This document shows positions 37,801-47,407 of a stretch of 64,000 nt of DNA, piece by piece. Each line of letters starts with the position of its first letter. Position 1 is the stretch's first letter. Made by a program: the position numbers and the translations under genes. The stretch is from Paralvinella palmiformis (taxonomy: Eukaryota; Annelida; Polychaeta; Terebellida; Alvinellidae): contig JAODUP010001130.1 of NCBI GenBank assembly GCA_025642065.1, positions 1-64,000 on the forward strand. Direction: 5' to 3'. A model generated the notes under the pieces. It was given only the letters and a program-made list of their open reading frames with translations, was not told the origin of the DNA and did not search any database.

Positions 37801-40800
37801 AGTTTCAGTGTTCTGATAATTAACTTGTTCATGTTTGCTCTCTTCGATAAATGATATCAACTGGTCAACATTTCTAACTGGATGTTAGATAAATGGCCTT
37901 TGAATGACCACTCCTAGTGAAGACACTTTATTAAATCTACATAATTAATATTAGTAGTAGTAGCTGTAGTACTGAGAACTAGTACTAGTAGTATTAAGAT
38001 ATCACACTTACGCTCCATGTTCTGAGCCTCCAGCGTAGTAAGCTTCACCCTCTGAATCAGAATTATCATTGTCGTCACCATGGACATCACTTATTGTAGC
38101 AAACCTAACAGATAACAGTCACATATCACCTATACTCAGATAACAGTTATGTTAATGGTGTACTCACACAATTGTGCGCATGTCAAATAATAGGTGTATA
38201 AACATACGAGATACAAATTACATTCTATATTCATAATCGAACTTGAAGGCACTGAATATTCATATTCCATAATCTGTGAGCATTCGAATGAAATTCCAGA
38301 TTGGTCCGTTCCTTAATAGGCGGTAAAAGAATGGATGGTGGAACAATACACACCCATAAACATGTCAATTAAATCTATGTAGGGCCTAATTTTGTGAGAA
38401 CTCGGGAAACTTTGATGTAAACAGATTCGTTGAAACCACATAGCCATTACCATTGACACATTAATTTTCAGTGGTCCACTTCATTTTTTCATGCTTGTCG
38501 TCATATGAAAATATTTACTTTTCTTTCAGATCTGCACCAAAGCCTTCACACTAACTGTGTGGGCCACAATATTGTGAGAAACAAATCGAGATGATGATTT
38601 GTGTTTTACGGCCACTTTTGAGCGCATGGTAGGCTAAATGTGCCGAGCGACCATCCCAAGGTAATGAGGCAAAGTCAAAGATCAAACAACCCGGGTGTTA
38701 GTGATCTGTGGTCCAACACACTACCGCTAGACCACAAAGGCACCCGGAAACAAATAGAGAAAGGAAGCTGGAATCAGTACATATAATTTTTATTTTCCGA
38801 CTGGATACCTCATCTATAAAAGGGGCCATACTTTGAATGTCGACTTCAGACCAAGTGAACGAATGAGAAAATGAAATATCGATTAATTTATTATTACCAA
38901 TACATGTTTTGATACGAGTAGCTGCTGTGAAACAGACTGGTTCTACGTTAGTTGACATTTGCAAAAGATCATAGAACATATTTTAAGTAAGTTTTAAATT
39001 TAAACCACCGTAGAGCAATTTAAGTTGAATTAAACACTGTATGAAATACTATTATTATAAAACGTCATATTCTTTCCATAATTAGGAAAATGATCATTTA
39101 TATTAGAATATAGCCATATACACGATAATCACCTGGGTTGTGGTTTAGACTGTAACCCTCTCGATGACCGTGTTGACTCTCTGCCAGAGGGCACTGTTGC
39201 TGGCTCTGGATCCACATCATCTCCGTTGTCATAGAAGCTGCCCAGTGCCAACTGTAAATAAATGAACATTAGAGCTGTAAATTGACAATTTTTACAACAT
39301 CTAACTTAAGCTATGATGTGGAAATCACAGGGTTGGAGTTTATCCCAGCCCGGTGGGTTAAACTTTTTTTATCCTCAAACTAGTGACTGGTTCAAAACAC
39401 TAGCCTGACAAAATATGCTGCAGTCTTGTGTTCGTTTTTGGCAAAACAGGTTTCAGCCATTTTGGAGGTCTTCTTGGTGGAAGAAATGCACAGGAATTCT
39501 GTGGCATGACCACACCAAGAACTTTATGAAAATATGCTAATAATTCGATGAAATATATCCACAAAAATTAGTATGTTGACATATTAGGTAAATACTATTA
39601 TCATCTAATATATGTTACGATTTGTTTGGAAAATTGTTAAATTGTATAGTGAACACAATTACTGTTTTATGGTTTTTCAAACGTTTTGTGATTACTTCCT
39701 GATTTTTTAAAAAGGAATTGAGCAATTAAAGCAATAGTTCACAGCAAATGTAACAAAGTAGCATTTGTAAGAATAATAAGTACTGTACATACTCATGTAT
39801 AGGCCACACTTTTGATACCACGAAATCGCCAGCAAAAGCGAGTGCATCTTATACACAGGTCAGACTAAAAGCGAAGGTAATATTTGGCATAAGTTAGGGG
39901 GAAATACAATAATATTGTTTTTAAAATGAATATATGAACAATAAACAAATTAATTAGGTGTGTTTTCGCTCTTGTCTTTCAAAGCCAAACTTAATTGTGA
40001 TAACCGCCATGCTTATTTAATCCAATGCTCTAATTAGTGAGGTGACCACAAAGTGTAAAGTTTACAGGCTTCCAAGGTCGCCTATTCGTTCTATCAGAAG
40101 CAGCAGCCGGTCCAGAACACGGCACCATAGGGTTCCGGATTGATGCCATCCTGGCAGGCTCACCAATCTAACGTTCACAGGCCTCCAAGGTCGCCGGCTT
40201 AATGGGGCGACAATATCGGCCTATGATCTTTAGCCAAGTTTAGGTGTTCGGAGTGATCACGCATATTAGGTTTTTATAACAACGCATAACTGTTTATTCA
40301 TCCATGGCAAAAGTGTGAATACAGGTGTCGGCCTGTTGTTAAGTAATAATTTATGGGTAACATAGCCAGGGTCAGAGTGTCGCTAGTACCAAGGTCGCCT
40401 GGGAATGGCCAGCACATTATTATCTAGAGGTATCAAATGATCTGGATTGCAATTAATCTGTTTGATGCACAGGGATCCAGAAAACACAGGAATCCAGTAA
40501 AGTATGACAGTTTGATCCTACAGAAGGTGTAGGTCCAAATCAGGTGCGAAAACGGCTGCACTATGACCAATACAACCGCCTCCATAAACTATTAGAGGCA
40601 GATTTAATTTTTGGTCTATCTAAGACATCTCATTCCTATCGAATTGTGTCACTTCACTTCTCCTCTCCGTCCCCAGTGGGACATAAGGCCACAACAATGT
40701 TTTGCCACAATGTCCTATCTTTAGCTGAGGCCTGAGCCTCACCCCATGACAGCCCTTTCTCTTTCAGTTCAGCCATTACTGTCTGTTGCCATGTCATCTT

Positions 40801-43800
40801 TGGCCGTCCTCACTTCCTTTTTCTAGGTGGTGTCCATCTCAGTGCCACTTTGGGAATGCTGTCTTTGGGCATTCTCAGAACATGCCCTAGCCATCTCAGT
40901 CGTCAGCATTTGATTTCTAGGACAGCACTGTTGCAACCCGTCTTCTTATAGAGTTCCACGTTAGAAATTTTATTTGGCCAGAATATTCGGCAGATCTTTC
41001 TCAAACATCCATTATGGAACGCATTGATCTTTGCCATGTCCCCTTTAACCACTCGCCAGCACTCTGAGCCATACAGTAGGATGGAATTCACATTACTGTT
41101 GTAAAGTGTTATCTTTGTTTTGGTGGTGTATTGGTTAGACTTCCAAATGTTCTGCAGTTTGGCAAAAGCACAGCAGGCTTTATCCAGTCTTGCCTTGATG
41201 TCTTTTCGGCCTCCATGTTCTTTGCTGATGAGACTACCCAGGTAGGTAAAGTCCTGTACAAATTCAAGTGGTTCACCATTTACTGTAACAGGTGCGATTG
41301 GTGTGGTGTTGATGCTCATCACTTGTGTCTTGGATGTATTGATGGTAAGCCCAGTTTGCTTTGCATATCTCTCTAATCTATAAGTTTTTTCCTGCAGATG
41401 GTCAAGCTTTACTGATAGAAATGCAAGGTCATCAGCAAAGTGAAGGTCTTCTAACTGGGAAAAGTCCACTGGATACCCCTGGGTTTATCTGATGTAGTTT
41501 TCCGCATGACCCAGTCGATGACAACCAAGAAGAGGATGGGTGAGAGGGTGCATCCCTGTCTAAAACCTGATTTCACTGGGAACCACTCAGAGGATGTATT
41601 ACTAAGGATGACACTGCATTCAAAGAGGTTGTAGAATGTCTCTATCAATGAAACAATCTTTAGAGGTACTGCATAGGATCTTCCACAGAGTGTCATGGTG
41701 GATACTATCAAAGGCCTTTTTAAAATCAATGAAGTTGATATACAGTGGGCAGTTCCATTCTAGAGTCTTCCCAATGATGTTTCTCAATGCAAATATCTGG
41801 TCAGTGCACCCTCTTCTCTTCCGGAATCCCGCTTGTTCTTGTCTCAGTTTCTTATCGATAACTGTCTCGATTCTTCCAAGAAGGATTCTACAGAAGACTT
41901 TACTGGGGATGGACAAGAGTGTGATTCCTCGCCAATTGTCACAGACTTGGAGGTTGCTTTTCTTGGGGATCTTTATAATGAGTCCTTTGTCCCAGTCACT
42001 TGGGATAGTCTCTTTATCCCAAATGGTGTCAAACAAGTTAGTCAGGACTCTTGTAGCTGTACTGAGGTCGGCCTTCAACATTTCAGCATAAATGGAGTCT
42101 ACGCCTGGGGCTTTTCCACTCTTCATAGCTTTGATGGCATTTCTAACTTTCGCTTCTGTTGGGGGACTGGTGTCGATGTTGAGGTCATCTGGCACTGGTG
42201 GGGGGTCAGTGGGTTCATCTGGCTGAGGGTGGTTCAGGACTTCACAGAAATATTCAATCCATCTATCAGCTTGTTCACGTTCAGTTGTAATAGTGCTGGC
42301 ATCTTTCCTTTTCACAGGGGCAGAGTGAGTAGTGTAATTACCACAGAGACGTTTGGTGATCTTGTAGACAGTGCTCATTTCAGCTCTTGCTGCAGCACTC
42401 TCAGCTTCTGCTGCTAGCCCTTCTACATAGGACCTCTTGTCATTCCTGGCACTCTTCTTCACTTCATTGTCTTTGTATGCTTTTTGGACTTGTTGGAGTC
42501 TCGCTGATTTGGTACTCAGCATCTTCATTTTGAGTTGTTTCCGCTCCTCAATCTTTTTCCATGTTTCCGGTGTTAGCCATTCCTTGTGGTTCTTCTTCTT
42601 GTGGCCCAAGACTTTGGTAGCTACTTCGACATAGGTGTTCTTGATGGTATCCCATTTGTTGGTAGCGTCGTGGTCAGTCTCCTCTGATGTGTCAGTTAAT
42701 GCAGTGAAGTGCTGAAACGAACTGCTGTTTGGTGACTGGGCATGCGAGTCTTGTGACATCTAGTTGATTACAGTGCTGACTCTCTGGTACCACTTTGTGG
42801 AGCTTCAACTTGACGCATGCGATTACCAAATAGTGATCACTATAAATGTCAGCTCCACGGCGAACTCTCACATCTTGAATGGACCTACACCATTTTCCAT
42901 TTATGACAATATGGTCGAATTGATCGTGTGTAATTGAACAGAACGGTAAATGAGGCCATGCAAAGAATGACCATAGAAGCCACATCAGAGGAAAACAATT
43001 ACAGGAAACAATGTGTTAATTACTTCCAAAGCTGGCACATGGGAACTACTAATAAACTACTTCAAACAGCATTAAGGAAACGAACGCACAGCAACAGACA
43101 ACCTGAAGCGACTGTTGTTACCTATCGTTACACAGTGGGGAAAACGGGCTGGGATTATTACCAAATCACTCAAGAAGTGCTCTATCAGCAATGATTTAGA
43201 TGACACGGAAGATGATATATAGTGGGGTGAATAGCATGACAAATATGACACATGAACAGATGTTCAATGAAGATAGAGATGACGATGAATTTTTGGGTTT
43301 TAAATAAATTTGCTGATTTTAGTGCGTCTTATACACGGGTTCAACTACAGGGGAGTTTATTGGTCCTAAAACCAGGTGCGTCTTATACACAAGTGCAGCC
43401 TATATACGAGTATATATGATATATCAAGGGTATAGTTCTTGAGTATGTTCAATTTACGTTGACATTAACTCTAGACATACACAACTTGAGAATATGGCAT
43501 TCTCTGTTGACTCAAGCACAGATTTGCTTGGACTAGTATTATATTTATTTGGGGGGGGGGGGATTCATAAAAATATTTGTTGGGTTAGCAGATTAAAATT
43601 TTAGTACCCCAAGGGCTAAGGTGAGAATGTTAAGATGCATCAAAGAGCTTGTCTATATTATAATGGTAAGTACTTCAAATCTATTATATAATTTGTTGAA
43701 TATCTTTGAAAATAATTAGTATGATATAGCTTAAAATGACTTAGAAACAGCTTTTTACTAGAGATATGGGAACTTAGATTACATCATTTCAGAATCTAAG

Positions 43801-44759
43801 GCTACTGGTTACTACTAAGGGATAAGATAACAAAATTGTGATCATCCACTGAACAGCTGGTAGCCTTGTCTTAAGGACTGTATCTGATTTAATATTTCAG
43901 ATATTGCCTTCAAAATTTCAAGGTAATTGAGATTATATGACTGAGGCGCCATATCCTAGGGATCCATTCCACAAATATAATTACAAAATGAGTTTGAACC
44001 CACAACCTGACAGTTTCGATCACAATGTTCTGAACTATGTCCTATCAGAACACCCAAGCAAAAAAATAAGTTGAACTCTCAAACACTATCAAATCTAATA
44101 GACTGTTGAAGGAGTTCAGTAAATTACCTCAATGATACTGGAACAGCTAAAACTGAAAGAACACCATAGACATAGTTTGAATTTTGGTCATCGAGGAATT
44201 GTGAAAAGCTATGTAAACACATAATTTCAACAAAATTTTAATTTCTATTCCTCACGCATATACGTCTCTTTACAAAGGATAACAGCTGTAAATAACTAAA
44301 CGGGAGACCTGGTTACTAATGTATTACTTGAAAAATAGTTATACTTCAGACAGAAGACGAGTAATCATATTTGCCTATTATCGCCCACCGCTGCTCCGTT
44401 AATCAATTTGATAATTATAAACAGAACGTATTTAGAAGCGTTGAAAATAAATAGTAATAATCTCCTGTTTAGCTTAAACTCGTGAGTAATTGCGTATAAG
44501 GAAAACTATGCCAGTGTCACTATAAACGAGATGAGTAGTTCTAGATCTATCGGTTAGTATTCGCTTGTAACGTTTAGAAGGCTAAGAAGCTTAAAACATA
44601 AAAGCTATCAAATGAAGCAAAGGGATCCGATCGCACTCAGTTAATTCTCACATCTAGCATCCACTGGGAAGATTCCAGATAAAATCTTGCTCTCTCCCCA
44701 TCTACTCCCGTAACCGCTGAAAACTCTGATATCAATGCGCTTTTCTCCGAATCCGACAT
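27630..44759 (-). CDS. NSFL1C: NSFL1C / p47, p97(VCP) adaptor, complete ten-exon gene
   Basis: The coding sequence joins 44759-44652, 39251-39133, 38104-38012, 36716-36633, 36052-35905, 33287-33178, 31642-31505, 29838-29677, 28570-28511 and 27762-27630 (minus strand). This gives 384 residues plus stop, close to the roughly 370 of human p47. All nine introns are GT-AG and every junction keeps frame. Introns 1 and 5 are phase 0 and the rest are phase 2. Domains in order are UBA (about 3-46: [21 protein letters not shown]), an acidic/basic linker, SEP (about 185-251: [32 protein letters not shown]) and UBX (about 304-384: [34 protein letters not shown]). The family binds the p97 ATPase through SEP/UBX and ubiquitin through UBA, and acts in Golgi and ER membrane fusion. 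Function is inferred from homology. Confidence 0.95.
28125..28345. repeat. Degenerate minisatellite in NSFL1C intron 9
   Basis: Repeated variants of GGCTAGGTGATAACA, GGTTGGGTGAGATAATA and GGCTAGATAATACA recur with irregular spacing of about 20-30 bp. Overlapping minus-strand open frames of 83 and 86 codons come from this repetition and are not exons. Confidence 0.6.
28511..28570 (-). CDS. NSFL1C: NSFL1C exon 9 (UBX)
   Basis: A 60-bp exon encoding residues 321-341, [19 protein letters not shown], which matches the FNHSH.I.D.R.FI stretch of p47 UBX. Acceptor TTGCAG, donor GTATCC. Confidence 0.93.
29200..29232 (-). mobile_element. SINE head remnant
   Basis: On the minus strand GGGTTCAAATCCCCAATCCC is a good Pol III B box. 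The rest of the element is not recognisable. Lies in NSFL1C intron 8. Confidence 0.35.
29677..29838 (-). CDS. NSFL1C: NSFL1C exon 8 (linker and UBX start)
   Basis: Residues 267-321. An Ala/Ser-rich linker ([18 protein letters not shown]) is followed by [18 protein letters not shown], the beginning of the UBX domain. Donor GTTAGT. Confidence 0.94.
30445..30620 (-). mobile_element. tRNA-derived SINE, diverged, in NSFL1C intron 7
   Basis: Same layout as the copy at 26183-26336 on the minus strand: a B-box region (TCTGGATTCCAACCCC), CTTTGACATAACC, and ATTTAGCCTATCATGTGCAC before the tail. The head is badly diverged. Confidence 0.6.
31107..31164. repeat. (TG)n/(TA) microsatellite in NSFL1C intron 7
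   Basis: Three TG runs separated by short TATA stretches. Confidence 0.95.
31505..31642 (-). CDS. NSFL1C: NSFL1C exon 7 (SEP domain, second half)
   Basis: Residues 221-267. [20 protein letters not shown], then [11 protein letters not shown] and [10 protein letters not shown] second AG two bases inside the exon is not used, because only the first AG keeps the frame. Donor GTTTGT is weak. Confidence 0.94.
31800..31847. repeat. (TA)n microsatellite in NSFL1C intron 6
   Basis: A TA run of about 45 bp. A shorter one lies at 32467-32484 in the same intron. Confidence 0.95.
33178..33287 (-). CDS. NSFL1C: NSFL1C exon 6 (SEP domain, first half)
   Basis: Residues 185-221. [20 protein letters not shown] and [14 protein letters not shown] are diagnostic of the SEP domain. 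Donor GTAAGA. Confidence 0.95.
33500..33780. repeat. Interspersed repeat, copy B, in NSFL1C intron 5
   Basis: Diverged copy of 9985-10235 in the same orientation, sharing TTTAGATCTAGT, ATAGGCAGATATCT, TCTCACCAGA, CCTGTTAACA and ATACATTTTATAT. It is a few tens of bases longer in the middle than copy A. Confidence 0.65.
34430..34650. repeat. Old interspersed repeat, partner of 39485-39690
   Basis: Shares CACACCAAGAA(T/C)TTTA, TAATAATTC(T/G)AT(T/G)AAATATAT, a poorly conserved centre and AAAATTGT(A/T)... with the second segment. Both are in NSFL1C introns (5 and 1) in the same orientation. No coding sequence is evident. Confidence 0.5.
35905..36052 (-). CDS. NSFL1C: NSFL1C exon 5
   Basis: Residues 135-184. 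Begins HGAEEVGAG and includes [11 protein letters not shown], matching the F.G.GYRLG motif of p47. Ends in phase 0 with donor GTAACA. Confidence 0.93.
36633..36716 (-). CDS. NSFL1C: NSFL1C exon 4
   Basis: Residues 107-135. [20 protein letters not shown] is the basic stretch that corresponds to the nuclear-localisation-like segment of p47. Acceptor CTACAG, donor GTAAGT. Confidence 0.93.
37421..37475 (+). mobile_element. SINE head fragment in NSFL1C intron 3
   Basis: GGTGCCTCTATGGTCTAGTT followed by GCATTGGACCACAGATCAC matches the first 50 bp of the 46079 SINE. The body is missing. Confidence 0.6.
38012..38104 (-). CDS. NSFL1C: NSFL1C exon 3
   Basis: Residues 76 (shared) to 107 (shared). Contains acidic [18 protein letters not shown] followed by AGGSEHG, the conserved p47 YAGGSE motif. 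Donor GTAAGT. Confidence 0.93.
38590..38746 (-). mobile_element. tRNA-derived SINE in NSFL1C intron 2
   Basis: On the minus strand it begins GGGTGCCTTTGTGGTCTAGC, GGTAGTGTGTTGGACCACAG, then CTTTGACTTTGCC, CGCTCGGCACATTTAGCCTA, and ends AAACACAAATCATCATC. Nearly identical in layout to 46079-46256, so it is a clear family member. Confidence 0.8.
39133..39251 (-). CDS. NSFL1C: NSFL1C exon 2
   Basis: Residues 37-75 plus two bases of codon 76. It starts [15 protein letters not shown], completing the UBA domain, then a Ser/Arg-rich linker. Acceptor TTTACAG, donor GTGATT. Confidence 0.93.
39485..39690. repeat. Old interspersed repeat, partner of 34430-34650
   Basis: Same conserved words as the partner segment. 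It lies just left of the pogo-like element in NSFL1C intron 1. Confidence 0.5.
39786..43416 (+). mobile_element. pogo-like (Tc1/mariner group) DNA transposon, split by a LINE
   Basis: The left end reads TACTCATGTATAGGCCACAC and the right end, on the minus strand, TACTCGTATATAGGCTGCAC. A second internal motif, GTGC(G/A)TCTTATACAC, is repeated inward from both ends. Such ends are common on pogo/Tigger-type elements. Next to the right end (43063-43307) the plus strand encodes [18 protein letters not shown], then after a frame break an acidic tail [12 protein letters not shown] and stop. These match the C-terminal end usual for pogo-type transposases. The catalytic DDE part is missing and the interior is replaced by an RTE-like LINE. 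The element sits in NSFL1C intron 1. Confidence 0.75.
40610..42990 (-). mobile_element. RTE-like LINE (endonuclease end plus reverse transcriptase), nested in the pogo-like element
   Basis: Minus-strand pieces in order: the endonuclease end [20 protein letters not shown] and [13 protein letters not shown] (42950-42800); a coiled linker; the RT core [54 protein letters not shown] and [20 protein letters not shown]; then [29 protein letters not shown] (active site), [36 protein letters not shown] in broken frames, and [10 protein letters not shown] before stop at 40654. At least three frameshifts (about 42700, 41680 and 41460) and a stop at 40903 show it is dead. The 5' half of the endonuclease is missing (5' truncation). 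It resembles the RTE-type family behind the CFDP2-like proteins. Confidence 0.88.
43945..44060 (-). mobile_element. SINE fragment in NSFL1C intron 1
   Basis: On the minus strand GGGTGTTCTGATAGGACATA begins a tRNA-like head and GTTGTGGGTTCAAACTC is a B box. The body is diverged. Confidence 0.4.
44652..44759 (-). CDS. NSFL1C: NSFL1C exon 1 (UBA domain)
   Basis: Encodes residues 1-36, starting [18 protein letters not shown] and ending ESSQWMLD, followed by donor GTGAGA. The start is chosen because the UBA homology begins a few residues after this Met. An open frame in another phase spans the exon and hides it. The upstream flank (44760-44900) should contain the 5' UTR and promoter; no clear TATA box is seen. 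Confidence 0.92.
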
Positions 44760-44899
44760 TTTTACCGGGTGTCCAAGAACTACCAGACCTATCACTAATC
44801 GTCCCAAATTTAGTTCGTGCCAAATGAACTAAACACTACCCGCATAACAAGCGTACCCAACAAACAGTAAACGGCACGGGTATGTCTAAGTAAATGTTT

Positions 44900-45863
44900 T
44901 TCGCAATTTTGCAGAAACATTTACAGACTAGTTTGATACACATATACATAATCCTTTTCGGCAAAAAAAATCCAAGTAAACTAACTAATCTATAATATTA
45001 TTATTCAAATAATGTAATAATTAATGTTACTGTGTAATGTGATTATAATTCTATTAAAATAGTGTATTAAATACATTGTATCAAACTGTGTGCACAGTTA
45101 ATTAAACATAAACAATTAAACCAAATTATTTATTTCATTGAACTCAATATTCAACCAATATTCACCACATTATGTAAGTATCTAAAAACGCCAACATTAC
45201 ACATTGATTTTTTTAATTTCCCAAATTGGTCCTTTAAAAATATACGGGTTTCTTCTTAGCAAAGGTTTTATTACAAACAAGCATCTCACATCAGCAGGTC
45301 TAGCTGCCTAGCTACCACCATTTTAAGTCTATACCCTGTCTAAAAGTATTATTAACACAAGAAACACTTGTTAAAGTGGTCCGTACGTCTGTTACATATA
45401 GTATAAATGTTTAATTATAAGTCGATTATCAAAAATTCTGAATATATGATCAAACCACCTCTATTCTTCAAACAACAACAAAATTGACACCGAATAAAGA
45501 TGATATCCATTTCAAATTTTACTAAAAGCGTATAAATTTAGCAATGGCAGCTAGTGTATGTGTGTACTATTGTCAACCCAAAACTCGGGTCATCCAGTCA
45601 GATGCTATTGCAGGTTCTTGCATCTTGGGTAAGTCATATGACGATTGGGCACTTACTTTAGCAGTACTATTATTATACAGTACTTGGGAAAAGTTTCAAA
45701 CGGAAATATTAGAAGTGCTTCGTTTCTTGACATTTAAAATATCTTCGAAAGCTAACTTGCTTAATATTCTTTCCTTGGTATATTTCATATATGTATTATG
45801 GAGTTATCACCCTACAGCCAATTTGAATGGTTCCTGCTAGTAGGGGTTCTTTATTAAATCTAC

Positions 45864-45910
<47 letters not shown>

Positions 45911-46078
45911 ATAATCTAATCACCTCACTATAAGGGGGGACCCTGATTGATTAATATGAGGAAATATGGAGAGAAAAAACACTACCCCAAAACAATTAAA
46001 TTAAACACTAAAAAAGACAGTAGCCCTAAACTGTTACCATTTATTGTTGTGATATATTGCTCCTTTTTTTACTGCAGT
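44900..46078. other. AT-rich stretch upstream of NSFL1C
   Basis: A (TTA)n microsatellite at 45864-45908. A 98-codon plus-strand frame at 45544-45840 starts MAASVCVYYC and contains a GT-donor-like site (GG/GTAAGT) near 45629. I do not recognise it, and it has no partner exon that I can find. Confidence 0.45.
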
Positions 46079-46256
46079 GGGGCGCCTCCGTGGTCTAACG
46101 GTAGTGTGTTGGATCGCATATCACTACCACACTGTTTTTTTTCGGCGTGGGCATATCTGAAGGGTGTTTTGAATTCGCTTCATTACTATTGGATGTCGCT
46201 CGGCTCATTTAGCCTACCACATGCACAAAATGGCCGTAAAACATCAATCATCATAT
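46079..46256 (+). mobile_element. tRNA-derived SINE, reference copy
   Basis: The best-preserved copy in the window. The head is GGGGCGCCTCCGTGGTCTAA with CGGTAGTGTGTTGGATC, a B-box-like GTTTTGAATTCGC follows, then CGCTCGGCTCATTTAGCCTA, CACATGCACAAAATGGCCGT, and the tail AAAACATCAATCATCAT. Other members lie at 14601 (plus), 26183 (minus), 30445 (minus), 37421 (plus) and 38590 (minus). Confidence 0.85.
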
Positions 46257-47407
46257 TTAAAAAAATATTATGCAAATTATATTTCAAATGTACTGAAATA
46301 CACTTACACTCATACACCTACACACTCGCATACATTCTACTTCTGTGCATTATTCTAATCAATATCGATAGAAATTTCACTGCTGTGATCAATGAAGCTC
46401 ATATACGTTGTTGTTACGGCTGAGTATTATCCTATATTAATCTATATTAATATAAGTCACAATGAAGGCCACCTGGATCCAACTTCGCCTTTATGCCAGA
46501 AAATAAACGAGACAAAATACTTAATTTAATCACCTAAAGGAAAATTTAAAGTAATAGAACTGGTGTTTCATTAATTGATTTCAAATTCCTTGTGGGCTGG
46601 AAGTGCGTGAGCATGTGTTTGGGTGGGACAATTTAGCTGACTAATTCCCTATCAGCTACACAGGCGACATCTACCGACTACTGGGATTCTTTCACTATAA
46701 TGACGGCATTTAGTCCGCATTTTCTCTATAACTTGATCAGAGAGTTTAAATCATTCACCTAAATATAAAACTTTTAGGTCAATGGCTTAAATATAGAGAG
46801 GCGTTACTCTTGCCGTGCCATGTTGAATTTTGAACCAGTAGCATCCAGCGACCGGAGGTATTTCTCAGATAAACAAAAGCTCTCTGGTTGTCCACATGTG
46901 ATCGTGTACATCTGTGCTCATGGTTGAAATGAATTGCCAATACTAGTACTATATGTTATATGATCAGATATTCTTTTATTAATTAACACTTTAATTGAGC
47001 ACACATAATATCGAGAGAAAAAACGAAGCTCTGAAACTGTAAATAAAGAATTAAGTGATTTCACAGCCCCGTCTCTTAATTCATAGCCTAGCTACAATTT
47101 GCGATCACTTGACAGCTTATCAGAAAATAATCGAACGTGGTTTAGGTATATATGCGGTAAATGCATACAAACATACTTTCATCATGTCAGTTTATCATAG
47201 TCCATAAATATTTATTTATTTGGATATATACATATAATGATATAAACAGCTATTATAACGCAACCATAACACAATTCACCATATATTCATCATGTCCGTT
47301 TATCATATATTAACTTAAAAAATTACAATCAGTCATTTGTTATCAAATGGACAGAATAACCCAAATTGCTTCCAGCTCTAAACAACCTCTACTACAAAAT
47401 AGGACAT
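46257..47407. other. Non-coding stretch, no gene seen
   Basis: AT-rich sequence with short open frames only and no recognised repeat. Confidence 0.55.

Noticed and set aside
41833..42417. 194-codon and 151-codon plus-strand frames at 41636-42417
   Set aside because: They are antisense shadows of the RTE-like reverse transcriptase on the minus strand.
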